Below, piece after piece: positions 36,617 to 45,548 of a stretch of DNA of 64,000 nt. Under the pieces are notes generated by a model. The model was not told the DNA's origin. It made no database searches and saw only the letters and a list, made by a program, of their open reading frames with translations. The translations under genes were made by a program, and so were the position numbers. Source of the stretch: Arthrobacter sp. KBS0703 (GTDB lineage Bacteria > Actinomycetota > Actinomycetes > Actinomycetales > Micrococcaceae); NCBI RefSeq assembly GCF_002008315.2, contig NZ_MVDG02000001.1, positions 4,278,001 through 4,342,000 of the forward strand, in the 5' to 3' direction. Each line of letters starts with the position of its first letter. Position 1 is the first letter of the stretch.

Positions 36617-38158
36617 ATGGCCGAATCGAAAACACATCAGGATCCATCGCTTGCACCGCCACCGCGGGTAGTGGGCGAGGACGAAGACACGCGCCTCGAG
36701 GAGTTCGGCTACAAGCAGAAGCTGGACCGTTCCGTCGGCCGGATCGCATCGTTCGCTATCGGCTTCTCAACGATCAGCGCCACCACGGCGGTGTTCACCG
36801 GGTTTTCCGCCGGGTACCTCAATGCCGGGTCGCCATTCATCTGGACCCTTTTCCTCGCGATCCCGGTGTTCCTGCTCTGGACGCTGATTGCCGCGGATAT
36901 CGCCGCGAAGATTCCGCTCGCCGGCTATGCCTATCAGTGGACGAGCCGGCTGAACGGCTCCACCTTCGGCTGGTTCACCGGCGTCAGCGCCCTCATCGGC
37001 TGGATCAGCGGCATGACCAGCCTCGGATACATTTTTGCCGGGTACTTCGGGAGCGTCTTCGATTGGCAGCTCACCCAACCCCAGCAGATCCTCATCGCCG
37101 TCGGCGTCGTCATCGTGTGCGTCCTCATCAACGCATACCGCGTACGTCTGGCAACCCTTGTTAACAACATCGGTGTCGGATTGGAAATCGTCGTGACGGT
37201 CGGTGTCACCGCAGTCATCGCCGTACTACTCATCGTTATCCCGGACAACGCGCAACCGATCTCTTCACTCTTTGTCGGGCGCAGCGCCGACGAGTCGACG
37301 CCTTACATCCTTGCCTGGTTCTCCGCATCGCTCGGCCCCTTCTTTGGCTTGGTAGGCGTCGAGGCTGTTGCCGATGTTGCAGAAGAGACGAAGAACGCGC
37401 GACGAGTAATTCCACGCACCATGTTCTATGCCTTTGCGGTGTCGTGCGTCATTGAGTTCTTCATGTACCTCGTGTACGTGCTCGCGATCAAGGACCCTGC
37501 CGCGCTGGCGGATTCGCCCGCCCCGATCGAAGAGATCATCTCTGGGCAGCTCGGGCCAGTGTTCGCACGCATGGTCGTTGCCATCGCACTGACGAACATC
37601 CTTGTCTGCCTGCTGTCCAACGTGCTCGTGGGAACTCGACTTTTGTACTCACTTTCTCGTGACAACATGATGCCGTTCTCGCACGCGCTTCGGCACGTCG
37701 CATCAAAGCGGAAGACGCCTTCGACAGCAGTTGTTTCGCTCGGCGTCGTGTCCGTGCTGCTTCTGCTGTCCGCTTTAATCAATCAGCAGGCGTTCAACTA
37801 CTTCCTGGGCATCGCGACCCTGGCGTTCTTCACAACCTACGTGCTGCAGACCATCGGTCTTCTCAATGCTGCAGCCCGTGGCCGGATTCCAGCAGCCGAG
37901 CCTGGCACATTCGATCTCGGCCGGGCACGCGTGCCGCTCCTGATTGTCAGCCTCATCGTCTTCCTGCTGGTGGAAGCTGCGCTCATCTTCCTCCCCGCAT
38001 TCGCCGGCAACGCCTACGTTTTCGCCGGCTTCATGGCACTCGCGGCGATCTGGTGGCTGCTGGCGTTGCGGAAACGTCTCAAGAAGGGCGAGGCCGGCCC
38101 CCGATATGCTCAGGAACACCCCGATGATCACAGCCCAGCAGTATCAAACATCGGATGA
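36617..38158 (+). CDS. APC-superfamily permease (amino acid/amine type)
   Basis: 513 residues, about twelve TM segments after a hydrophilic 40-residue N-terminus. Matching segments: IASFAIGFSTISATTAVFTG in helix 1 and FGLVGVEAVADVAEETKNARRVIPR, the loop typical of amino-acid/choline/GABA permeases. It lies downstream of the LysR gene in the same direction and shares its operator motif, so it probably imports the substrate of the divergent operon. An APC carrier paired with sugar-type enzymes is unusual and may point to an amino- or hydroxylated compound; that is inference. Confidence 0.87.
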   Translation: MAESKTHQDPSLAPPPRVVGEDEDTRLEEFGYKQKLDRSVGRIASFAIGFSTISATTAVFTGFSAGYLNAGSPFIWTLFLAIPVFLLWTLIAADIAAKIPLAGYAYQWTSRLNGSTFGWFTGVSALIGWISGMTSLGYIFAGYFGSVFDWQLTQPQQILIAVGVVIVCVLINAYRVRLATLVNNIGVGLEIVVTVGVTAVIAVLLIVIPDNAQPISSLFVGRSADESTPYILAWFSASLGPFFGLVGVEAVADVAEETKNARRVIPRTMFYAFAVSCVIEFFMYLVYVLAIKDPAALADSPAPIEEIISGQLGPVFARMVVAIALTNILVCLLSNVLVGTRLLYSLSRDNMMPFSHALRHVASKRKTPSTAVVSLGVVSVLLLLSALINQQAFNYFLGIATLAFFTTYVLQTIGLLNAAARGRIPAAEPGTFDLGRARVPLLIVSLIVFLLVEAALIFLPAFAGNAYVFAGFMALAAIWWLLALRKRLKKGEAGPRYAQEHPDDHSPAVSNIG

Positions 38159-38268
38159 GTTCCGCGACATAGGAATTCTGGAATGCCTTTCTATCCGGTG
38201 ATCCAGTGAAGATCTATTTGCGCAGGACCATACGAATAAGCACCCTAGATCCGCGATCTCCTGGGTAA

Positions 38269-38571
38269 GCGGAGCGTGGTCGCGTCCGACGCGGACACGG
38301 CCAGACGGGGGCCGCGCTTATCGCATCGGCCGAGAAAGGGAGCGACCTATGGGAGAGTACGGTGTACGGATTTCATCACCGGAATGCCCACGCCCTGCTC
38401 GCACCATGGGACGATACACGGGCGATCTAAGTCCGCTTCGATACCGGCACTCTCCAAGATGAATACGAACAAGCGGGTGCCGCCCTTGTGGTCAGTGAGT
38501 CCACATGGCCTAAAGCCGGAGTGGAGATCTCCGATGGAGTACCAAACGTCAGCACATTAGTGAGCACGTGA
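38269..38571 (+). pseudogene. Remnant of an unrecognised gene (internal stop)
   Basis: One frame reads protein-like through 38269-38571: GHGQTGAALIASAEKGSDLW, then VYGFHHRNAHALLAPWDDT, an in-frame TAA, then GTLQDEYEQAGAALVVSEST and WPKAGVEISDGVPNVSTLVS. There is no start codon context. I cannot name the family. It marks decay at the downstream edge of the 31-38 kb island. Nothing else is apparent in 38159-38268 and 38572-38835. Confidence 0.45.
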
Positions 38572-38835
38572 CGGCTGGTCTGACTGGGCGGCCGCACCTA
38601 CCCCAGAAAGGGCACGCCGAACCACCCCTCTAGACTTCGGCCCATCGGTTGGAATTTGCGCAGTGCACTTGGACGTTCAGCGTCGGAACCGGCTGTTGTT
38701 AGCGCAGCCGCCGTCTCGTTAACCTTCTGACCTCCGCACGCCATCGTCTTGCTGTGTCTTCAGTACCTTGGGCGCTTCCGAGTGGGGTAGGTCCCCACAA
38801 CTGTCTCGCAGAGAAAAAAGAACGGTGAATTCGGT

Positions 38836-39087
38836 ATGACGCCTTACTCCAATCCCCATGATGCTGCCCTGGCTTTGACAGAAATGGCAGCGGAGGAATT
38901 TCCCAACCCATGTTTCGGGGCTGACCGCATTGCCGATGTGGTGCGGATAGTTTTTGGGCAGGATGGGCTGGAAGGCCTGAGTGTCCTTGTCTGTTCCCTG
39001 GCATCACAGAATTACAGATCCCTGAGTGCTTCCGCGACCGCGACGGGAATGCATGCGGGGTCCTGTTGGACGTTCGCCGCAAGTTGA
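38836..39087 (+). CDS. Hypothetical protein, possibly truncated
   Basis: 83 codons. The first 57 residues look protein-like (a helix-rich stretch with AALALTEMAAEEF and ADRIADVVRIVFGQDG); the last 25 are Ser/Ala/Thr-rich and look like out-of-frame tail, so this is probably the 5' part of a broken gene. No family recognised. Ribosome binding is weak (AAAAAAGAACGG upstream). Confidence 0.4.
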   Translation: MTPYSNPHDAALALTEMAAEEFPNPCFGADRIADVVRIVFGQDGLEGLSVLVCSLASQNYRSLSASATATGMHAGSCWTFAAS

Positions 39088-39486
39088 CTGTCGCGGATGG
39101 ACCGTTCCAGCCAAAGTGAAGATTGGTAAAGTTGCAGATCAGGGAAACGCTCGGGCGATCGGCCAATACGCGCGAGACCGACGTCGCACCCCTTGGGCTA
39201 ATCGGCATTCTGGTCTATCGGCGACGAAGTAGTGGCCGCGATACCGGCTGAGCGGAATCCATCGGAGCACTCCTGACGCTGATCCATTATGGGAGGAGGC
39301 AGGGCGACGTCGTGGTCACCCTGCCTCCTTTGCATGCTGCGGAGTTCCCGCGCCCGTCCGTCGGGCTACCTGTTGCGATGGAGTGCGGGAACGGCAGCGC
39401 GCGTGCCGGACGTTGAGTCCGGCAGATTTCACACATCGGCGTGGTCACCGTCTTGGCTGACCGGTGGCCGAGGTGCGGGATCCGGG
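39088..39486. other. Gene-free stretch at the island edge
   Basis: No reading frame with convincing coding character. The only structure seen is the hairpin at 39294-39329. Confidence 0.5.
39294..39329. terminator. Hairpin terminator for the MatC-like/PrpF transcript
   Basis: AGGAGGCAGGG (39294-39304) pairs perfectly with CCCTGCCTCCT (39319-39329). It lies about 160 nt beyond the minus-strand transporter stop, without a U tract. Confidence 0.55.
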
Positions 39487-40932
39487 TCACATGATGCCGG
39501 TGGGTACCAGCAGGGCCCATGCCAGCGCGGGGGCCACCAGGACCACTCCGCCGGCGTACATCATTAGCTGCTTGTAGACGCGTTGGCGGTCGTTCTCCCG
39601 GGCGTTGGCTACAACGAGGGCGCCGTCGGTGGAGAAGGGGGAGACGTCCACCACTGTCGCGGCGATGGCGAGTGCAGCGACGGTTCCCGAAGCGCTCAGC
39701 GAACTGGATGCCAAGAGGGGACCGGCCAGGGGGATGAATGCCGTCAGCAATGCCGTGGAGGAGGCGAAGGCTGAGCCTACGCCAATGACGTAGCAGAGCA
39801 CCAGGGCGATCAGCAGGGGTGCACCCAGTGCGAGGGCTTGCTCGGCGAGGGTGTCGATGACACCTACGTGCTGGAGCAGTGAGACGTAGGTGATCATGCC
39901 GGCCACCAGGAGGACCGTGGACCAGGAAACGCCGCCGATGAACGTTTTGTGTTCCTTGATGTTGACGAATGCCAGAAGCAGGCCGGCCGAGAGAGCGACG
40001 AATCCGATGGGCATGTGGAAGCCCAGGGTGCACACGAGAATCACAGCGATCAACGCCAGCGTAAAGATCTGTTGACCCTTCGGACGTCCGACGCGGGTTG
40101 TGTCGAGACCGGCGTACTCGTTGACGTGGTTATCGTGCAGCTTGCCGAAAAGGGCGAACAGCACGATGGTCAGGGCTGAAAGGATGAGATTGAGGGCGAA
40201 GCTGGCCGTGAAAAGCGCGCCTTGGGAGATGGGGAATCCGTTTTTCAGTGCGATGTCGTGCACCAGCACGCCCGCAACGGACAGCGGGGAGAAGCCGCCC
40301 GCGTGGGCCCCGTTGATGACGAAGGCGCCCATGAGGACAGGGTGGATGCGTGACTCGTAGGCAAGTCCGAGGGCCGCCGGTGCCAGCAGTGCGACGGCGG
40401 CCGGTGAGAAGGTGCCCAGAGCGGTCAGCGCGGCAGCCATGAGGAAGAACACCCATGGCAGGAGCACTGTCTTGCCCCTGACCAGGCGCACGCAGGTCTG
40501 AACGATGATGTCGATGGTCCCGTTTCTTTGGGCCATGCTGAAGAAGTAGGTGACGCCGATGATCGTCAGGACGATGCTGGCCGGGAACTCCTCAAGGATT
40601 TCCTTGTCGCTCATTCCGAGCATGAAGTAGCCGACGCCGAAGGATGCCACCAGCCCCATGACGCCGATGTTCAGCGGCCATTTGGTGGCGACGACGAACA
40701 TCACGACGAGAATGACGAGCGGGATGATCTGGGTGGCGGTCATGGTCGGCTCCGATCCCGAGGCGGCCGCTGGATTGAAGAGGACACCCCCGAACAGGAG
40801 GGCGGCCAGACCCAGGATAGTGATGGCGGCTACCGTCATCAGCAGGATACGGCGGCGACGGTTGGGACGCTGTGAGCCGTCGTCGCGGGTGTCGCTTTCC
40901 AGGGGTGCAGTTTGTTCTGCGGTCTTAGTCAT
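39487..40932 (-). CDS. SLC13/MatC-like dicarboxylate carrier
   Basis: 481 residues, some twelve hydrophobic segments after a charged N-terminus of about 28 residues. It resembles the MatC/ion-transporter superfamily: the N-terminal half has IGVMGLVASFGVGYFMLG, and the C-terminal half has GVGSAFASSTALLTAFIPLAG and VVDVSPFSTDGALVVANA, typical of C4-dicarboxylate/malonate carriers. It lies 12 nt downstream of the PrpF-family gene. It probably imports the (poly)carboxylate that PrpF isomerises. Confidence 0.85.
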   Translation of the reverse strand: MTKTAEQTAPLESDTRDDGSQRPNRRRRILLMTVAAITILGLAALLFGGVLFNPAAASGSEPTMTATQIIPLVILVVMFVVATKWPLNIGVMGLVASFGVGYFMLGMSDKEILEEFPASIVLTIIGVTYFFSMAQRNGTIDIIVQTCVRLVRGKTVLLPWVFFLMAAALTALGTFSPAAVALLAPAALGLAYESRIHPVLMGAFVINGAHAGGFSPLSVAGVLVHDIALKNGFPISQGALFTASFALNLILSALTIVLFALFGKLHDNHVNEYAGLDTTRVGRPKGQQIFTLALIAVILVCTLGFHMPIGFVALSAGLLLAFVNIKEHKTFIGGVSWSTVLLVAGMITYVSLLQHVGVIDTLAEQALALGAPLLIALVLCYVIGVGSAFASSTALLTAFIPLAGPLLASSSLSASGTVAALAIAATVVDVSPFSTDGALVVANARENDRQRVYKQLMMYAGGVVLVAPALAWALLVPTGIM

Positions 40933-40944
40933 GATGCTGTCTCC

Positions 40945-42075
40945 TCATTGAGTGGCGCTGGCGAAGGAGGCCTCGACGGCGCTGCCGAAGGCCTCGGGGA
41001 GGTGGATGATGGTGGTGGCGATGGTGCGGGCCGTTCGGTCGACGCCGACGAGCAGCGATCCGTCCCGTTCCTCGCACCAGGTTTCGATGACCCCGGCCGG
41101 TGTGCGCAGCCGCAGGGTGGGCTGAAGGGTGTCGCCGGTGATGTCGTTGAGTGCGGTGCCCGGGGTGCGGGCGGCGAGGGTCAGTGCGATGCTGCCGGTG
41201 ATGGCCAAGGCCGGGTGCGGCTTGCCCATCGAGAGCATCATGACGCTGACGTCGCTGTCCGGATCGGACTGGGCCGGCGAAGCCACGATTGCGACCTTGG
41301 GGACGGCGCGGGCAGCTTCGCTCGTGGTCGCTGCCAGCCCCATACGCACTGCGGCCTGGCGACGGACGTATTCCAGGGTTTCCAGTTGCAGCTCCACCCC
41401 GGCGAGCCAGCTGTCGTAGCGCTCCGGGTCAAGGCCAAGGTCCTCGGCACGGAGAATCACTACCGGCGCTCCGGCGTCGACCATGGAGACGGTCCAGCGG
41501 GTTCCGCCGGCGGTGATCCGGTCTGAAGCTGACCCGGTGGGAAGCAACTTGCCGGTGGTCTTGCCGGCAGGGTCCTGGAAGCCGAGCCCGACCCGGTATC
41601 CGGGGAAGGGCACCCCGGGCATCCGGGCGTCCGGAACGATGGGAAGGGCACCTGCGGGCGTGGCCACGCGTTGGACGATGACCTGGCCGGTGTTGGTGTT
41701 GCGGGTGACGATCCGGGTGATGTCGCCGCTGGGGATCACCCATCCCTTCTCGATCGCGTAGAGGCCTACAACCGCCGAGCAGTTGCCGCAATTGCTGCCC
41801 CAGTCCACTGCGGCCTCTTCGATGCCCACCTGGGCGAAGGTGAAGTCGACGTCGATATTCTCGTCGTCGGGGCGGTGCAGGATGACGGCCTTGCTGGTCG
41901 TCGAGGTCGCCCCGCCGACCCCGTCTATCTGCCGGGGGTCGGGACTGCCGAACAGCCGCGGCAGCAGCACATCAGGGCTGGTGCCGCACTCGTCCAGATG
42001 CTCGGCTTCGAACACCCAGCACTTACTGGTGCCTCCACGCATTAATTCTGCTTCGAGCTTCATCGCGTTTCCCAC
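40945..42075 (-). CDS. PrpF/GalD-family carboxylate isomerase
   Basis: 376 residues, two-domain diaminopimelate-epimerase-like fold. RGGTSKCWVF at the N-terminus and DWGSNCGNCSAVVG are the family signatures; the usual PrpF relatives isomerise methylaconitate or tautomerise oxalomesaconate by proton shift. Start may be 42075 or the ATG 4 codons inside. It pairs with the MatC-like carrier and a divergent LysR. No PrpBCD or gallate genes are nearby, so the substrate could be another unsaturated tricarboxylate. Confidence 0.87.
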   Translation of the reverse strand: MGNAMKLEAELMRGGTSKCWVFEAEHLDECGTSPDVLLPRLFGSPDPRQIDGVGGATSTTSKAVILHRPDDENIDVDFTFAQVGIEEAAVDWGSNCGNCSAVVGLYAIEKGWVIPSGDITRIVTRNTNTGQVIVQRVATPAGALPIVPDARMPGVPFPGYRVGLGFQDPAGKTTGKLLPTGSASDRITAGGTRWTVSMVDAGAPVVILRAEDLGLDPERYDSWLAGVELQLETLEYVRRQAAVRMGLAATTSEAARAVPKVAIVASPAQSDPDSDVSVMMLSMGKPHPALAITGSIALTLAARTPGTALNDITGDTLQPTLRLRTPAGVIETWCEERDGSLLVGVDRTARTIATTIIHLPEAFGSAVEASFASATQ

Positions 42076-42207
42076 ATCTCCTCGTGCCTCAACTTTGCTT
42101 TGGGCCTGAGAAAAGATTGAGCCAGATCACAAAGTAAGACAATGTTCGATTTTTTAGGAGGGATGTAGTATTGCTTAAGTCACTGTTCCGAAAAGGATGA
42201 TGGCCGC

Positions 42208-43242
42208 ATGGTTCGGCATTCACGGCCCCTAGAAGTGGCCCGTCATCCCGCAGATATGAGTGTGCATGCAGGGAATGAACCAAATCCGAAGAAGGGTAAA
42301 CCGTTGCTTCACGAAGAGAACCAGTCTTTGTTCGACATGCGCCGGCTGGCCCTGCTGCTGGAGGTCGTCGAACAGGGATCAATCACGGCAGCGGCGGAAC
42401 TAATGATGTACACGCCCTCCGCCGTCTCCCAACAGCTGCGCAAGCTCGAACAAGAGGTCGGGCAGCCTCTGCTCAACCGGCGCTCCCGCGGGGTGGTACC
42501 CACCGAAGCCGGCCAGGTGCTGGCCGGCCACGCCCGCAAGATCGTGCGGCAGATGCAAGCAGCCCAATCCGACCTGGACCAGATCGCCGGCCTCAAGCGC
42601 GGGTCCCTGACCGTCGGCACCTTCCCCACGCTCGCCGGGTCCTTCCTGCCCATCGTCATCAGGACCTTCAAGAAGCGCTACCCGGCCATCAGCCTCTCGC
42701 TGCGCAGCGCACGCTTCGACGAACTCGTGGCGGACCTGGAGTCCGGGGTCACCGGATTGTGCCTGCTGTGGGATTACCCTTGGAATCGCTTCCACGACGA
42801 GTCGATCCGGGTAACCGAAGTCTTCCTCGAGAGAACTGTGATCCTGGTGGCTGGCAACCATCCGCTCGCCGGCCGGGAGCAGGTCAGCATGGAGGATCTG
42901 CGCAACGAATCGTGGATCGTGCGCGCGGAGGCCCACCCGGTGGTCGAGGTGCTGCAGCGTTCCGCGCACGAAGCCGGGTTCGAACCAACCATTGGCTTCC
43001 TGGCCAACGATTACCAAGAGGCGCAGGCCATGGTCAGCGTCGGGATGGGGGTGGCCATGGTGCCCAAGACCGCCGTAGCTCTCCAGCACCCCGACGTGAG
43101 GGTGCTCAGCCTCGGTCCGGCCGCCCCGCTGCGGCGGATTCTGCTGGCGCAGCGCCAGGACAAGGTCTACGCTCCGGCTGAGGTCGCCTTCCACTCCACA
43201 CTGCTTGAAATCGCCCGCGAACAAGCCGGCGACTACCTCTAG
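42208..43242 (+). CDS. LysR-family transcriptional regulator
   Basis: 344 residues including a N-terminal extension of about 45 residues before the winged helix (MRRLALLLEVVEQGSITAAA, TPSAVSQQLRKLEQEVG). AAAGGATG lies upstream of the ATG at 42208; a later start at 42256 or 42337 would fit the family length better. Divergent from prpF-type gene, which it presumably activates in response to the carboxylate. Confidence 0.88.
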   Translation: MVRHSRPLEVARHPADMSVHAGNEPNPKKGKPLLHEENQSLFDMRRLALLLEVVEQGSITAAAELMMYTPSAVSQQLRKLEQEVGQPLLNRRSRGVVPTEAGQVLAGHARKIVRQMQAAQSDLDQIAGLKRGSLTVGTFPTLAGSFLPIVIRTFKKRYPAISLSLRSARFDELVADLESGVTGLCLLWDYPWNRFHDESIRVTEVFLERTVILVAGNHPLAGREQVSMEDLRNESWIVRAEAHPVVEVLQRSAHEAGFEPTIGFLANDYQEAQAMVSVGMGVAMVPKTAVALQHPDVRVLSLGPAAPLRRILLAQRQDKVYAPAEVAFHSTLLEIAREQAGDYL

Positions 43243-43277
43243 ACTGTGTGCTCTTGGTGGAAGGGGACTGCGAAGTG

Positions 43278-43730
43278 ATGTCAGGGGAGGATTGCGGGGA
43301 CGTTCCGGCGGAACCGGACCACGCCCGGGCTGACGACCGCCAGGAGCATTTGGCCTTTCAGCGGGAAATCGATGGCAACCCCCGCAAACGGCATCACGTG
43401 CGGTTTTGGAGATGCCCGGACACGTGGATGCTGCCCGGCGGCATTGCGGTGGACTGGGTGGGCGCCGGAACCTACGACAGAAGTGTCGGTCTTTCCCTCT
43501 TCACATTCCAGATCACCCACAAAATCGCCGACCGCACCGACGAAGAGCGCGATTTCATCATCGACACCCTGCGGGCGGCCAACGCGGTCGAATCAGTGCA
43601 TGTCATCAGGAACTTCTCGACTGGCTATCACCATCGCAACGGCGGGGGTGACGCCATCCGAACCGACGGCCACCTTCCGATCATTGATCTGAATCCTCCG
43701 GAGCGGACGGGTAACCGGTCCGAAACTTAA
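43278..43730 (+). CDS. LssY C-terminal-domain protein, N-terminally shortened
   Basis: 150 residues. The conserved core is clear: HHVRFWRC, GTYDRSVGLSLFTFQITHKI, DEERDFIIDTL and FSTGYHHRNGGGDAIRTDG. Family members have about 50 more residues before LAFQREIDG; here the preceding sequence (DHARADDRQEH) is unlike them, so the 5' end may have been replaced or lost. The ATG at 43278 has only a distant AAGGGG. The last 50 nt overlap the convergent CDGSH gene. Function unknown. Confidence 0.7.
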   Translation: MSGEDCGDVPAEPDHARADDRQEHLAFQREIDGNPRKRHHVRFWRCPDTWMLPGGIAVDWVGAGTYDRSVGLSLFTFQITHKIADRTDEERDFIIDTLRAANAVESVHVIRNFSTGYHHRNGGGDAIRTDGHLPIIDLNPPERTGNRSET

Positions 43731-43926
43731 TCATTTTGTGGGTGCCGTCGCAGTAGGGCTTGATCGCGGAGGCCCCGCACCGGCAAAGGGCTACGGTCCG
43801 CCGTTGCCGGGGCACAGGTTCCCCCGACGATGCGACGATGTCGAAGTCGCCGCGGACCAGGATCGGGCCGTCGGGACAGAGGACGATCGAGCCGTTTCCG
43901 GGAGACTCCTGCTGGTTCTGATTCAT
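43681..43926 (-). CDS. CDGSH iron-sulfur domain protein
   Basis: 81 residues. CRCGASAIKPYCDGTH is the 2Fe-2S binding motif (C-x-C ... C-D-G-x-H; the usual Ser is Thr), three Cys and one His ligands. These small proteins are thought to transfer electrons or clusters. It follows the diiron-type gene in the same direction, with a 79-nt gap. It could be its electron partner; this is inference. Start at 43926 fits the domain; the longer frame upstream overlaps the neighbour. Confidence 0.9.
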   Translation of the reverse strand: MNQNQQESPGNGSIVLCPDGPILVRGDFDIVASSGEPVPRQRRTVALCRCGASAIKPYCDGTHKMIKFRTGYPSAPEDSDQ

Positions 43927-44005
43927 GTGTAATCCCGATCTGGTAGGGCAAGGAAAGAGTGGCTGCCGTGGCACGCGTGCTGGGCGCGCAGAGTTTCCGA
44001 GAGCG

Positions 44006-45061
44006 TCACAGGCCAGCCGGGACAGCGGTTCCCAGGGAGGACCTGCCGTTGTCCCATGCGTCCGTGACCAGGGAGGAGAGCCGCCCGTCGATCGCAAGGA
44101 CGGCCGTGGCGCCGAACAATACGTCGGCGAGGAGGTCCGGCTGCGCCTCCACCAGGCCGCCGGCGAGATCCCTTCCGGCGATCTGCTCGTGGACCGCGTC
44201 GGCCTCCACATGCTCGTCGAAGTATGCTGTCACCTCTGCGCCGAAGCCGAGGCGCCGGAACCCCTGGCCGTACAGCTGGTTCGGCCGGGAGGACGTCATT
44301 TCGTAAATCGCCAGATGCCCGGCTATGGCTCCCCGGAGCCGGCGGTTCAAGCCGAACAGGGACATCATGTTCACTGAGGCCAGGGAGATCGCCGGTACGG
44401 CATCCACATAGGCGCCAAACTGGTCTTCGAGGCCCAGGCCCCTCATGGTCCGGGCAAACATGGCACTGTGCATCCGGTCCGGGCGTCCGCCGCCATACTC
44501 GTCAGCCTGGATCTCAACCAGCGCTGCCTTGGCCCGCCCGGCCAGGCGGGGAATCGCCCACGTATGCGGGTCGGCTTCCTTGAGCTGATACATGGACTTG
44601 TGGATCAGGAACTCACGGAGATGCTCGACGGACGCCTTCCTGGCGATAAAGCGGGACACGCTGGGTCCGCTGTCCCGGGCCGCGAGTTCGAACAGGATGG
44701 CAGCGACGTCATCGCTGCTCAGGGTTTCCGCCGGAGGCAAACTGGTTTGCGGGGCGCAGCGGTGCGCTGCCGAGCGCAGCGCCTTTTCGAACGGTGCCTC
44801 GAGCAGTTGACGGATCCCGAGCAATCCGGGATTCCATTCCCACAGGTCATCCACACCGTCCAAACCCCCGTAGTGAAGCTCGTAGAGGCAAAACAGGGCC
44901 AGTTGGAGGTCATCGTCCTCGATGATGTCCCCGATGTCGCGCATCTGCGCTGTGACCAGTTCGTGCAGGTGCGCCTGTGCCGCCGGCTCGGCCCCGGGCC
45001 GTCCGGAAAGGAGGCCCAGCACCCCGGAGCTGACGGGTCCACGTGGTTCAGGGATCTTCAT
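44006..45061 (-). CDS. Iron-containing redox enzyme (heme-oxygenase-like diiron family)
   Basis: 351 residues, all-helical. Likely metal ligands stand in the order known for HDO-type enzymes: LYELHYGG (Glu61, His63), EIQADEYGGG, HLAIYEM, and DEHVEADAVHEQI. These are the Glu/His/Asp sets of a diiron centre. Such enzymes perform oxidations including N-oxygenation and fatty-acid cleavage; the substrate here is unknown. AGGAGAAC precedes the ATG. The leader contains a 10-bp hairpin. Neighbours are a CDGSH protein and two small uncharacterised proteins. Confidence 0.85.
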   Translation of the reverse strand: MKIPEPRGPVSSGVLGLLSGRPGAEPAAQAHLHELVTAQMRDIGDIIEDDDLQLALFCLYELHYGGLDGVDDLWEWNPGLLGIRQLLEAPFEKALRSAAHRCAPQTSLPPAETLSSDDVAAILFELAARDSGPSVSRFIARKASVEHLREFLIHKSMYQLKEADPHTWAIPRLAGRAKAALVEIQADEYGGGRPDRMHSAMFARTMRGLGLEDQFGAYVDAVPAISLASVNMMSLFGLNRRLRGAIAGHLAIYEMTSSRPNQLYGQGFRRLGFGAEVTAYFDEHVEADAVHEQIAGRDLAGGLVEAQPDLLADVLFGATAVLAIDGRLSSLVTDAWDNGRSSLGTAVPAGL

Positions 45062-45075
45062 TGTTCTCCTATGCA

Positions 45076-45100
45076 GTCTTTAGCCGTGGGGGCTAAAGAC
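45076..45100 (-). promoter_or_regulatory. Hairpin in the leader of the diiron-enzyme gene
   Basis: GTCTTTAGCC (45076-45085) and GGCTAAAGAC (45091-45100) are perfect 10-bp arms with a 5-nt loop, ending 15 nt before the ATG. It may terminate the upstream transcript or control entry to the gene. Confidence 0.6.
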
Positions 45101-45119
45101 CGGGGTGGGGTATCTGGAA

Positions 45120-45545
45120 TTAGTGCGGGATTTCCATTTGGAAGCCGCACCGGCACCGAATTACCCGGGTCCGAAGGTAGGCGCCGAGGAAATCCGCCGG
45201 CCGCGGATGGGTGGCGACCGGCGTACGGGAGTTCCTGAGCTCCGGATCGGTCGGGGACATGGGTTCGCCGCAGTGGATGTACTCGGTGCCCAGGTGCATG
45301 ACGTCATCGTTGTGGGTCGACCGGGCCAAAACTGCAGCGACGAAACCTGCCGTGGTGGACAGAACCCGGGTTCCGCCACACTTCTCACAGTTGAAGGCAA
45401 CGGCGAGGCTTTCCCTCCGGCTGTCCATGACGGCGATGGAGTCCACAACGAGGTGCAAGTCGGTATCGCAGGTCGAGCACCAGGGCTGCTTTCCCCGGGG
45501 CTGTTGGGCGTCCCGCGGGATGTAGGTGCTGGCGAAAGTACTCAC
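45120..45545 (-). CDS. Uncharacterised zinc-ribbon-like protein
   Basis: 141 residues with Cys pairs CSTC, CEKC, a lone Cys in YIHCGEP and CRC near the C-terminus, probably two zinc ribbons. No signal peptide or TM segment. It lies 3 nt after the next small gene and ahead of the diiron-type gene, so they probably share a transcript. I do not recognise a named family. Confidence 0.65.
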   Translation of the reverse strand: MSTFASTYIPRDAQQPRGKQPWCSTCDTDLHLVVDSIAVMDSRRESLAVAFNCEKCGGTRVLSTTAGFVAAVLARSTHNDDVMHLGTEYIHCGEPMSPTDPELRNSRTPVATHPRPADFLGAYLRTRVIRCRCGFQMEIPH

Positions 45546-45548
45546 TGG

